This document shows, piece after piece, positions 20,232-29,002 of a stretch of 42,401 bases of DNA. A model generated the notes under the pieces. The model was given only the letters and a program-made list of their open reading frames with translations. It made no database searches and was not told the origin of the DNA. This stretch comes from Gammaproteobacteria bacterium (GTDB lineage: Bacteria > Pseudomonadota > Gammaproteobacteria > Eutrophobiales > Eutrophobiaceae), in the NCBI GenBank assembly GCA_024278135.1, contig JAJRTU010000066.1, positions 1 to 42,401 of the forward strand. The letters run 5' to 3'. Numbering within the stretch: position 1 is the first letter of the stretch; each line of letters opens with the position of its first letter. The position numbers were made by a program, and so were the translations under genes.

Positions 20232-20345
20232 GCATGAGCAGATAAGCGGGCCGTATGCGACAGGGATATTGTATCCAGGCTTACACGGGCGTATTCACAG
20301 CGCATTTGCATGTTGCTGTACGGGAATTCGAAACGGCTGTTCAGC
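20232..20345. repeat. Intergenic repeat copy A (~114 bp)
   Basis: gcatgagcagataa ... gtattcacag ... acgggaattcgaaacggctgttcagc; same block order in copy B at 30423-30511. Confidence 0.65.
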
Positions 20346-20355
20346 TTATCCATAT

Positions 20356-20829
20356 TTATTTGTTCAACCACTGAAACAATTCAACGGTATACCCTCCCGG
20401 GTCTTTAATCAAAAACGCCCGTATCGGCACATTATCGCTGTTATGGATTTCTTTTAATACCGGCACATCCGGGTTTGCCTTCACCCTGTTGTACCAGAGA
20501 TCAACATTATCAACAACGATACTCAGCATAACCGCGTTAGTCTTCTGTACTTTGTGATAGGCGTTACCACCTTCCTTGACGACACCAATATAGGAGGTTG
20601 CCGTCAGTTTGTACAGGCTGACCCAGTCATCTTGAAAGCTCGCTTCGAGTCCCAGTATGTCCGCATAAAAGTGCCGGGGTGCAGTCATATCCCTGTAATA
20701 AAGCATGACATAGCTCTCTGTTATTTTTGATTCCATCCCTGTGACTTCCAGATTCTCTGTCGCAGAAAGGCTGCCACAAAATAATGGAATAGTCATTATT
20801 CTCAACATTACTGAAAGTATTGTCTTCAT
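20356..20829 (-). CDS. Exported VOC (glyoxalase-fold) protein
   Basis: N-terminal signal-like segment (MKTILSVMLRIMTIPLFCGSLSATE), YRDMTAPRHFYADILGLEASF, KDPGGYTVELFQW. Confidence 0.8.
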   Translation of the reverse strand: MKTILSVMLRIMTIPLFCGSLSATENLEVTGMESKITESYVMLYYRDMTAPRHFYADILGLEASFQDDWVSLYKLTATSYIGVVKEGGNAYHKVQKTNAVMLSIVVDNVDLWYNRVKANPDVPVLKEIHNSDNVPIRAFLIKDPGGYTVELFQWLNK

Positions 20830-20839
20830 ATAATCACCC

Positions 20840-21736
20840 CTAATTTATTTTCTTTGGTCTATCTGTCTGGCCACCATCCATGGCAGGCATCACCCCAGGA
20901 CAAGCACTGCGACTTTTCAGTTTTTCCCCGCTGGTTCTAATATCCAGAAATGTCGTGACGGCATAAGTCGCAATTTCGGGAATATATTTATACTCACCGG
21001 TATCCATCTCGGCTTGTTCGACAAACAGCTGGAAAGTCTCCCCGGGCTGTAATTTTGATGCCGGTATCACATACTCTGTCGCGGCATAAGTAAGATAGTC
21101 AGCCGATCCAAACGGGCCGCCGCTGTGATCAATCTTTTCACCGTGACAATTTCCGGTAACAACGAAGATCAAATCATCCACTATACCGTTGACATCGGCA
21201 TTACCGGATGCAAAAGCACTCCATCGGACCGTAAGATTCTTCTCAGGATCAACTCGTGACGGCGAGACCGGCTGTCCTTGCTGCCACAAATAAATGCTGA
21301 TGGGATCCGGAATACGGGAAGCCTTGCCACCTCTGTGAATGAATACAGGCTGTGAAATAACGACACCATCGGCAAGTCTGTAAGAAAAAATATATTCCCC
21401 GTCGGGATACTCTTCGTCCAGTGCCTGTTCACTGCGATAGCGTCCACCATGCACTTCCAGTACTGAGGAGTCACCTTTAAAATATAACGGCGTATCAGGC
21501 TTGTCAGGCCTGTACAACAATGCGTCCGTCACCGAGCCCTTGTCCTGCAGGAATATTTCTGCAAAAAAATGGTAATTTAACAGGCGATGACCGACATCAG
21601 GTAATTGTCGATAATTGGAAGTTTTACCCAGAACGACAAATGACACGTCCCGCCGTTCATTTTCAACAGCTCCCGCCTGGACCGACAGGAAAAAGAAAAT
21701 AATGGGAATCAATTTGTCTGCTGAAAACCGCATCAC
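20840..21736 (-). CDS. Exported protein of unknown function
   Basis: 298 aa with signal peptide (MMRFSADKLIPIIFFFLSVQAGAVE), 10 nt upstream of the exported VOC gene on the same strand; no family recognised. Confidence 0.65.
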   Translation of the reverse strand: MMRFSADKLIPIIFFFLSVQAGAVENERRDVSFVVLGKTSNYRQLPDVGHRLLNYHFFAEIFLQDKGSVTDALLYRPDKPDTPLYFKGDSSVLEVHGGRYRSEQALDEEYPDGEYIFSYRLADGVVISQPVFIHRGGKASRIPDPISIYLWQQGQPVSPSRVDPEKNLTVRWSAFASGNADVNGIVDDLIFVVTGNCHGEKIDHSGGPFGSADYLTYAATEYVIPASKLQPGETFQLFVEQAEMDTGEYKYIPEIATYAVTTFLDIRTSGEKLKSRSACPGVMPAMDGGQTDRPKKIN

Positions 21737-21816
21737 TTGCAGGTATTCGCTGTTCCACGCATTCTGAATCTTATCGGGATGTGGCGTATCATGCTGCCCA
21801 AGCTTACAGATAATCC

Positions 21817-23307
21817 ATGGATATGAACAACAATAACAAGAGCTCCGATTTGGGCAAACAGGCTAATCTAAGTGAATCCCTGACCGTCATCACTGTTCTC
21901 ATCGGCTGTATTTCCACTGCAGTACTTCTGTTCAGGGATGATCCGACCGGAGGCCCGATACAACTGGCCCTCACCTTCACCGCATTTATCGCCATGCTCA
22001 CAGGTTTCAAAAATGGCGTGCCATGGAAAACGATGGAAAAATCCATCGCGGATTCGGTAGGTGTTGCCACCACGGCAATATTTATACTGTTTTGTGTCGG
22101 CGCGCTGGTGGGGACATGGATATTAAGTGGCACCGTGCCCACTATGATCTATTACGGATTGCTTCTTCTCTCACCCCTTATCTTCTTTCCCACCGCCTGT
22201 CTGTTATGCGCCTTTGTCTCCCTCAGCATCGGCAGTTCCTGGACAACCATGGCGACGGTAGGTATCGCCCTGATGGGCATCTCCAGTGTGCTCGGCCTGT
22301 CGATACCGATTACCGTAGGCGCCATCGTATCCGGCTCTTATTTTGGCGACAAAATGTCACCGCTGTCCGATACCACGAATCTGGCTCCGGCCGTCGCCGG
22401 TAGTGAGTTGTTTCCCCATATTCGTCACATGATCTGGGTCTCTGTGCCCAGTTTTCTTATTGCCCTTGTTTTATATACTGTCCTTGGTTTGAGTATGGCA
22501 TCGACCTCTACCTCTGCCATTGACCTGCATGTCTTCACCAATGCATTGACCGGACACTTTAATATCGGGTTACACCTGCTCTTACCCTTACTGGTGCTGC
22601 TATACATGGCCTATAAACGCATACCTGCACTACCTGCCATTTTTTTTGCGGCCCTGCTCGGGGCCGTGTTTGCTTTGTTATTTCAGACCAAAATGGTGTT
22701 GGCATTGGCCAATGACAGCACCGCGCATACCGGGATTGCCCTCGCCGAAGGCATAGCCCGGGCCATGTTCGCCGGTTACCAGGCTGAGACGGGCGTCGCA
22801 GCGATAGACAAGCTGCTCAGCAGGGGGGGTATGTGGAGTATGGCGCAGACAGTCTGGTTAATTCTATCCGCCATGCTGATGGCGGGTGTGTTCTCCAGCA
22901 TCGGCGTTTTTGATCGCATTGCCAACAGTCTGCTGGGCATCACACGAAAAACCGGCAGCCTGATACTGGTGACCTTGTCGAACAGTGTTCTGATGAACCT
23001 TATCGCCGGTGATCAGTATATTTCTATCGTCGTCCCGGGACAAATCTGGCGCAAGGAATACCAGCGCCGTGGACTGGCCGCCGTTAATCTTTCACGCTGT
23101 CTTGAAGATGCGGGCACGCTCACCTCCCCGCTCGTCCCCTGGAATACCTGTGGTGCCTATATCTATGGGGTACTGGGGCTGGCAAGCTTTGCCTACATTC
23201 CTTTTTGTTTTTTCAATATCATCAATCCTGTCATTTCAGCCATCTACGGCTACACCGGTTTTACCATATTGAACAGCGAGGAGGCGGTAACTGATACTGT
23301 TCAATAG
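21817..23307 (+). CDS. Na+/H+ antiporter NhaC-family transporter
   Basis: GSYFGDKMSPLSDTTNLAPAVAGSELFPHIRHM is the NhaC signature; multi-TM. Confidence 0.9.
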   Translation: MDMNNNNKSSDLGKQANLSESLTVITVLIGCISTAVLLFRDDPTGGPIQLALTFTAFIAMLTGFKNGVPWKTMEKSIADSVGVATTAIFILFCVGALVGTWILSGTVPTMIYYGLLLLSPLIFFPTACLLCAFVSLSIGSSWTTMATVGIALMGISSVLGLSIPITVGAIVSGSYFGDKMSPLSDTTNLAPAVAGSELFPHIRHMIWVSVPSFLIALVLYTVLGLSMASTSTSAIDLHVFTNALTGHFNIGLHLLLPLLVLLYMAYKRIPALPAIFFAALLGAVFALLFQTKMVLALANDSTAHTGIALAEGIARAMFAGYQAETGVAAIDKLLSRGGMWSMAQTVWLILSAMLMAGVFSSIGVFDRIANSLLGITRKTGSLILVTLSNSVLMNLIAGDQYISIVVPGQIWRKEYQRRGLAAVNLSRCLEDAGTLTSPLVPWNTCGAYIYGVLGLASFAYIPFCFFNIINPVISAIYGYTGFTILNSEEAVTDTVQ

Positions 23308-23398
23308 CCGGTATGATTAGGGTCATCATTCTAATAATCCAGACCCGCCTGCCGGCAACTGGATTACACTTTGTCGAGTAACAATACAGGAGAAAAAG

Positions 23399-23626
23399 AT
23401 GAGAAAACATACCGAAAACGAGCCTGAACAGGATACCGACGAAATTTCACGACGACAGTTTTTACGTTCCGCCGCCAGTGGCGGGGTGGCCCTGGCTGTT
23501 GCCACTGCTTTGCCATCAGACAGTATCGCCGGAGAAAATAAAACCGGCTCGAAAACAAAACATCCTTACGAAGAAATTCTGTCTCGCTGTGGCAGTGAGT
23601 TTGGTGACATCAGAACTTCAACATAA
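23399..23626 (+). CDS. Small twin-arginine-signal protein of unknown function
   Basis: 75 aa; SRRQFLRSAASGGVALAVATALPS Tat motif; good RBS (aggagaaaaag). Confidence 0.7.
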   Translation: MRKHTENEPEQDTDEISRRQFLRSAASGGVALAVATALPSDSIAGENKTGSKTKHPYEEILSRCGSEFGDIRTST

Positions 23627-23644
23627 TCATCAGGGGGAAAGAAC

Positions 23645-24001
23645 ATGTCTGTATTTGAAGCAGAAAGCTGGTTTGTGGCCGAGGGCAAAGACAAGGAACA
23701 TGATATCGAAATGCGACGCTGGCTTCGTTGGGTCAAGGAGCATCGTGAATTGTTCCCGGAGTGGAAAAGCCTGCGTTATTTTGACCTGCACGCGGCGGGA
23801 GATGATTCCGGGCGTAAGATGGTGATCTGGGAATACGAAAGCTTTGCAGAATACGAAAAATACAAAACACGTCGTAAAGATTACGAAGGCCCGTATAAAG
23901 AATACAAGGAGAATGATCCCTACTATAAAGGTGTGTTCATTCACAGCCGTATGAAGGTGGAATTCTGGAAGGATCTGGAGCGAGAATTCTGGATTGAGTA
24001 G
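23645..24001 (+). CDS. Small charged protein, possibly Dabb/NIPSNAP-like ferredoxin fold
   Basis: 118 aa, RBS (aggggg), 18 nt after the Tat protein; fold suggestion is speculative. Confidence 0.65.
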   Translation: MSVFEAESWFVAEGKDKEHDIEMRRWLRWVKEHRELFPEWKSLRYFDLHAAGDDSGRKMVIWEYESFAEYEKYKTRRKDYEGPYKEYKENDPYYKGVFIHSRMKVEFWKDLEREFWIE

Positions 24002-24014
24002 CGTATGAAACGAC

Positions 24015-24049
24015 AAAGGCCCCGACTGTTCAAAGTCGGGGCCTTTTTT
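24015..24049 (+). terminator. Rho-independent terminator
   Basis: aaaggccccgact-gttcaa-agtcggggccttt with T6 tract; symmetrical enough to serve both convergent genes. Confidence 0.92.
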
Positions 24050-24077
24050 ATTGCATCAAGTCCGTTTTTCTTACAAC

Positions 24078-26528
24078 CTAAATACCGCCGAAGGAGTAAC
24101 TGATATTGCCGCCGATGGTACGTGTATTCGGGCGTAGTCGAATACCACTGACACCAAAGTTCTCCTGGGTACCGGTATAATACTCTTCATCCAGCAGGTT
24201 CTGCACAAAGCCGGTAATACTCCAGCTACCCATCTCAAAACCGGCGCGCAGGTTCAGGATATCGTAATCCGGGCTCAGGTAGGGAAATTCATTCGGCCCT
24301 GAATTATGGATTTTTGTGGCATCGTTAGGTGAAGGTCCATTCAACTGAAGATTCGTTAATCCTTCGATATCGGAATACTGACCGTCACGGTGAATATATT
24401 CCAGTCGCAGCCAGGCTTCATTGTTGCCTATCGGCCAACGGTATTCACCGACAATGTTCGCGGTCAATTCCGGGGCCTTCGGCAGTCCCAGACCCTGCAA
24501 TTCGGGTCTCCAGCCACCGGAAAGTTCCACGGTTTGCTGAGAGGTAATCTCCGTATCAAGATAGCCAAATCCACCTGATACTGTCAGGTTATCTGTCAAC
24601 AGGGCAACAAACTCCATCTCAATACCGTTGCCTTCCGCATCGGGAATGTTGATGAACTGTTCAAAGTTGGTCGAAAGATTACCTGGAGTGAAGAAAAAGA
24701 AAGACTCGAACTGCAGGTTCGACCACTTCAGGTGAAATGCCGACATGTTTAAGCGCAGACGATTATCAAACAATTCCGATTTAAATCCGAACTCATAATT
24801 CCAGAGAGTTTCCTTCTGGAATTTGGTGCTGAAAGCAGGGCTGCCGGCGGCATTGGTATTGTTACCCACACTGTTGCCGCCGGGCTTGTAGCCTTTGGAG
24901 ACCATGGCATAAATATTCATTTCATCGGTCACCTGAAAACGGGCACCAAAGCGCGGGGCAAAATCAGTAAAATCCGACTCAGCCGAAGCCTCAGGACGTG
25001 GGCTGTTTGCAAAACTTTGGAAAAATGCAAACCCCGGACCACCCGGAAAACCAGGGGAACCCGGAAAACAGCATGTTGGTCCAATACTCTGTGCCAGCAG
25101 GGACTTGTCCACCTGACTGTGGGTAAAACGGCCCCCGGCAATCAGATCCAGCGTATCGGTCATGTGAAAGGTGATATCACCAAACAGAGCCTGCTCTTCC
25201 GTGACAAAGCTCTTGTCATTAAAGGCCAAACCCAGGTCTTCCGGGAACGGAGGTAACCAGCCCACACCGTTAATCGTCGCGGTGGCATTCGTGGAAATGG
25301 CCACCAGGTTGTCCTGGCTCTGATCATCCTTGGAAAACATCATGCCCATGGTCCAGTCCACCGAATCGCCACTGTAATCCAGTCGTAACTCTGTACTCCA
25401 GGAAGTACCTTTGTAGGTGTTGGTACGGTCGAGAGTATCCACGCCGCCGACCAGGTCCTGATCAAAAAAACGTTTTTGCTTCGCATCGATCACACCGGTG
25501 ATGGAGGTCAGCTTCATATTATCGTTAAACTGATGCTGTATATTTAAAATCGCCACCAGGGATTTGTTTTTGTTGAACTCAGGCAAGTCGTGAGAAAGCT
25601 GGCTGCGGTTGTTCGGCCAGAATCCGGTACCCGGGTCCTGTGCCACAGAAATACCCAATGTATCGACTGTGTCGACATCGAGGATGCCGGAGGGGACATT
25701 TTCATCGGTGCCCTGATCCGCATCGGAATAGATCACAGTTACACCCACTGTCGTATCGGCACTGAAATCCCAGTTCGCCTTGAGGCGACCGTAGAATTCT
25801 TCATAACCGCTGTTTTTGGCACCGTTGGGCGTAAACCCGTTGGCGGCGGCGGCGGGACACTCAGCAGCAGACGCACCGGTAGCGCAGGCATTGGTGACGC
25901 GGCCCCCGCTGTTCTCATACTGAAATACACCACGTACTCGAAAGTTATCAGCAAGCGGGGCGTTAATGATGCCGGTCACCCTGCCCATCTCATTGGCTTC
26001 TTCGTAACTCTCACCGCCGAGCGAAATCTTCCAGCCGAATTCGTCCGTGGGTTCATTACTTCTCAGGTTCAGTGCACCACCGACAGCATTGCGCCCGAAA
26101 AATGTTCCCTGAGGACCACGCAGCACTTCAATGCTCTGCATATCCGGGATAGTGGGATTAGCGACCTGATTCGGTACCGAGGCGACACTGAAACCGTCGA
26201 GATAGATACCGATTGAGTTGACCGTCGCATTTTCACCGGAGACCAGATTGCCAATACCGCGAATGGCGATACCCACACCTTTACTGCCGGACTGGCCGTC
26301 ATCAGTAAAAGCCACGTTGGGTGTCAGTGCCAGATAATCTCTGGCGGCGGTAATATTGGTTCGTTCGATAGTGGCGCCAGTGAACGCAGTCACGCTGACC
26401 GGGACTTCCTGCAGATTTTGTTCACGACGTTGTGCTGTTACAACAACCTCTTCAAGTGCGCTTTGAGCAAAGACGGGCATTGCCGTCGCGGCGGACAAGA
26501 CAAGACAAGACAATGTTCTTGTATTCAT
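24078..26528 (-). CDS. TonB-dependent outer membrane receptor
   Basis: 816 aa; signal peptide; EEVVVTAQRREQNLQEVPVSVTAF plug start; IEVLRGPQGTFFGRNAVGGALNLRS; C-terminal beta strand ending in aromatic residues (NISYSFGGI). Confidence 0.95.
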   Translation of the reverse strand: MNTRTLSCLVLSAATAMPVFAQSALEEVVVTAQRREQNLQEVPVSVTAFTGATIERTNITAARDYLALTPNVAFTDDGQSGSKGVGIAIRGIGNLVSGENATVNSIGIYLDGFSVASVPNQVANPTIPDMQSIEVLRGPQGTFFGRNAVGGALNLRSNEPTDEFGWKISLGGESYEEANEMGRVTGIINAPLADNFRVRGVFQYENSGGRVTNACATGASAAECPAAAANGFTPNGAKNSGYEEFYGRLKANWDFSADTTVGVTVIYSDADQGTDENVPSGILDVDTVDTLGISVAQDPGTGFWPNNRSQLSHDLPEFNKNKSLVAILNIQHQFNDNMKLTSITGVIDAKQKRFFDQDLVGGVDTLDRTNTYKGTSWSTELRLDYSGDSVDWTMGMMFSKDDQSQDNLVAISTNATATINGVGWLPPFPEDLGLAFNDKSFVTEEQALFGDITFHMTDTLDLIAGGRFTHSQVDKSLLAQSIGPTCCFPGSPGFPGGPGFAFFQSFANSPRPEASAESDFTDFAPRFGARFQVTDEMNIYAMVSKGYKPGGNSVGNNTNAAGSPAFSTKFQKETLWNYEFGFKSELFDNRLRLNMSAFHLKWSNLQFESFFFFTPGNLSTNFEQFINIPDAEGNGIEMEFVALLTDNLTVSGGFGYLDTEITSQQTVELSGGWRPELQGLGLPKAPELTANIVGEYRWPIGNNEAWLRLEYIHRDGQYSDIEGLTNLQLNGPSPNDATKIHNSGPNEFPYLSPDYDILNLRAGFEMGSWSITGFVQNLLDEEYYTGTQENFGVSGIRLRPNTRTIGGNISYSFGGI
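26494..26513. repeat. Pentanucleotide microsatellite (GACAA)4, TTGTC on the coding strand
   Basis: gacaagacaagacaagacaa read directly; lies in signal-peptide codons of the TonB-dependent receptor. Confidence 0.95.
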
Positions 26529-26634
26529 CGGGTAACTCCCCCTGTTTCAGATTTTTAATTTTCGGCGGCAAGTCTCTATATTTTATGAGGCTTAACCGCC
26601 CGCAATTTAAAGCTATTTCTATTTTCCTGTCAAG

Positions 26635-26652
26635 TAGTTCACATTTAAACTA
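26635..26652 (-). promoter_or_regulatory. Palindromic operator candidate TAGTTTAAATGTGAACTA
   Basis: Upstream of the TonB-dependent receptor start; 14/18 identical to the site at 9086-9103. Confidence 0.45.
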
Positions 26653-26777
26653 ATCCCTGAATAATTGGGTCTTCAGCCCTAATTTAGATCAAAACCACTG
26701 TTGCCAAACTGCAACGCTAACGTATTCGCCAGCCAACATCGTCTGTCAGTGCGTGACCGATTATTTTCACTTTTCTA

Positions 26778-27812
26778 TTAGTTTTTAATCACTTGTGAGT
26801 TTTCAAAGATTTCATTTTTAATGACTTTCACCTGAGTGATCGTTATCTCATCACCTATCGTCATTTTCATCAGATCATGGGCCACCGTCAAAGGCCCGTC
26901 ATAGCCGGGCCGGGTTGCTGTCATCAGCTCCTCTGCCGTCATATCAGGTGGAATAATGTGTGAGTACACCGCCATTGCCGGCCGGGTCTGAGAGAATATA
27001 TAAGCGGCCTGGGCTGGTGTCGAATGAACGGAAAGACTGACATTAGCCAATTTGGCCTCTTTCGACTCTCCAGGGGAGGGCACCTGCACTTCGTGGATCA
27101 ACACATCAACGCCCTTGCCGACCTTGAGCAAATGACTTGTTGGTGTTGACCGCGTATCACCGGAGAACACCACAGAGCGACCCCGATAATCGATCCTGAA
27201 TCCCAGCGTCTGGCCCCTGAAGGGCAGTCGTTCTCCCGTCCTGATATCAATCGGCATATGCTCCACTTCAAATGCGGTGATTTTCAAACCATCCTGATTG
27301 AAAAACACACCGGGTCCCACATTGACGGCCTGCAATTCCGAGCCTTGCAAAGGCACACCGACAATGGCTCTGTAATCAATATCCCATTGATAAGCCTTTT
27401 CGAAATGTTTCATCATGGCGACTGTGCCGACGGGACCGTACACTTTCATGGGAACCCTGCGACCATACAACCATCCGCTCAACCAGAACCCGGGGATACT
27501 GATGGTGTGATCGAAGTGCAAATGGGTCACCAGTATCGTGTCAACACCGGTGAGCATTTTAAACCCGCCCGCCTGGAACAGGCGTTCACGCATACCGGAA
27601 CCGGCATCAACGATTATCCTGTGTTTGCCTGCTTCCACCAGAATCGCCGGACCATATCGATCCAGTGACGGTCGTGGCGCCCCGGTACCGAGAAAGGTCA
27701 ACACAATTGAATTCTCATCCGATGCCAGGGCATCCGCCTGTGGACCCGCTATAGTGACAAGACTGCCCAGCAGGAAAATAATGGATGGAAATGCGAATAA
27801 TCGTAAGTTCAT
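26778..27812 (-). CDS. Exported MBL-fold metallohydrolase (RNase Z/AtsA-like)
   Basis: Signal peptide from MNLRLFAFPSIIFLLGSL; GTGAPRPSLDRYGPAILVEAGKHRIIVDAGSG; VTHLHFDHT; VFSGDTRST. Start placed at 27812; ORF extends to 27899. Confidence 0.87.
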   Translation of the reverse strand: MNLRLFAFPSIIFLLGSLVTIAGPQADALASDENSIVLTFLGTGAPRPSLDRYGPAILVEAGKHRIIVDAGSGMRERLFQAGGFKMLTGVDTILVTHLHFDHTISIPGFWLSGWLYGRRVPMKVYGPVGTVAMMKHFEKAYQWDIDYRAIVGVPLQGSELQAVNVGPGVFFNQDGLKITAFEVEHMPIDIRTGERLPFRGQTLGFRIDYRGRSVVFSGDTRSTPTSHLLKVGKGVDVLIHEVQVPSPGESKEAKLANVSLSVHSTPAQAAYIFSQTRPAMAVYSHIIPPDMTAEELMTATRPGYDGPLTVAHDLMKMTIGDEITITQVKVIKNEIFENSQVIKN

Positions 27813-27999
27813 TGATTTGTTCCTTGACTGATTAACAGAATATGTACGGAATAGCTTAAGCGCGTCGCAGCAAAACGCAATGTCATGTCTGTTCAGCATG
27901 ATTCGACCTCGCTTTTTTAGGGCTTCTTACCTATTTATCGGTTTTTATTTGTCGGATTTTAATACACTAATGTAAAACAACCTATTGAGGTGCCTGTTT

Positions 28000-28986
28000 A
28001 TGAGTCTTGTCGTCGATGTACATACACACATGTATACCCATAGCTGGCTGGCGTTATTGCGTCAGCATGGTGGGCCCGATCTTGAAGTGAAAGCAAGTCT
28101 GGACAGTCCTAATACCGTGTTTTATCGCGGTGCCAGTTTTTGCGTGCTGGAAGATCCTCATTTCGATTATGCGGAACGTATCAGGAATATGGATAAGGCG
28201 GGGGTCGATCTTGCTGTTATTACCCTGCCCGCCCCCAGTGCTTTCTGGGGTGGCCCCGAGCACAGTCTCACTGCCGCACAGACGGCCAACAACGCCTTTG
28301 CACAAGCCCAGCTGGAATATCCTGACAGGATTCGCTGGATGGCATCTTTACCCTGGGAATATCCGCAAGCCGCGGTGGCAGAACTTGAACGCGCCTGTCA
28401 GATCGGCGCCGTCGGCGTACTCACGCTTGGCAATATCAATGGTCGACACCTGACAGATGAACTTTTTACTCCCATCTGGGAGGCCATAGACAAACGTGGT
28501 CTGCCGGTATTGCTGCACCCGACCTACCCTCCCGGCATTGATGAACTCGCCCTCACAGAATATGCCATGGTGGCATCTATCGGCTTTATGGTGGATACCA
28601 GCATCGCTGTGATCAGGATGATTGGCGATGGCTTTTTTGATCGTTTCCCCGATCTGAAACTCATCGCCGCCCATGCCGGAGCGACATTGCCCTATCTGGT
28701 CGGCCGGCTGGATCAGGTATTTGAAAAAACCCGGCGGGCACGAGTCAACATCGAACGGCCACCCAGTGAATATTTACGGCATATTTACTACGACGCCGTG
28801 ACTTACCGGCAGGAATCACTGGAAATGTGCGTGCAGGTCGGTACTGAAGATCGCGTCATGTATGGATCCGACTACCCGTTTAACATCGGTGATATGGTGG
28901 GTTGTCTTTCACGAGTCAATAGTCTGACAGGCAGCGCCCGGAACAAGGTCCGTGGCGATAATGCGCTGCGTATATTCGGTCTGTAA
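28000..28986 (+). CDS. Amidohydrolase 2 family protein (ACMSD-like decarboxylase/hydrolase)
   Basis: VVDVHTHMYTHSW, LLHPTYPP, AAHAGATLPYLVGRLD, YGSDYPF. ATG at 28000 preferred over upstream TTG at 27985. Confidence 0.87.
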   Translation: MSLVVDVHTHMYTHSWLALLRQHGGPDLEVKASLDSPNTVFYRGASFCVLEDPHFDYAERIRNMDKAGVDLAVITLPAPSAFWGGPEHSLTAAQTANNAFAQAQLEYPDRIRWMASLPWEYPQAAVAELERACQIGAVGVLTLGNINGRHLTDELFTPIWEAIDKRGLPVLLHPTYPPGIDELALTEYAMVASIGFMVDTSIAVIRMIGDGFFDRFPDLKLIAAHAGATLPYLVGRLDQVFEKTRRARVNIERPPSEYLRHIYYDAVTYRQESLEMCVQVGTEDRVMYGSDYPFNIGDMVGCLSRVNSLTGSARNKVRGDNALRIFGL

Positions 28987-29002
28987 TTACTGCACTCATA
29001 TC

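Noticed and set aside
25590-26216. Plus-strand ORF (208 aa) opposite the TonB-dependent receptor
   Set aside because: Antisense shadow with no family signal.
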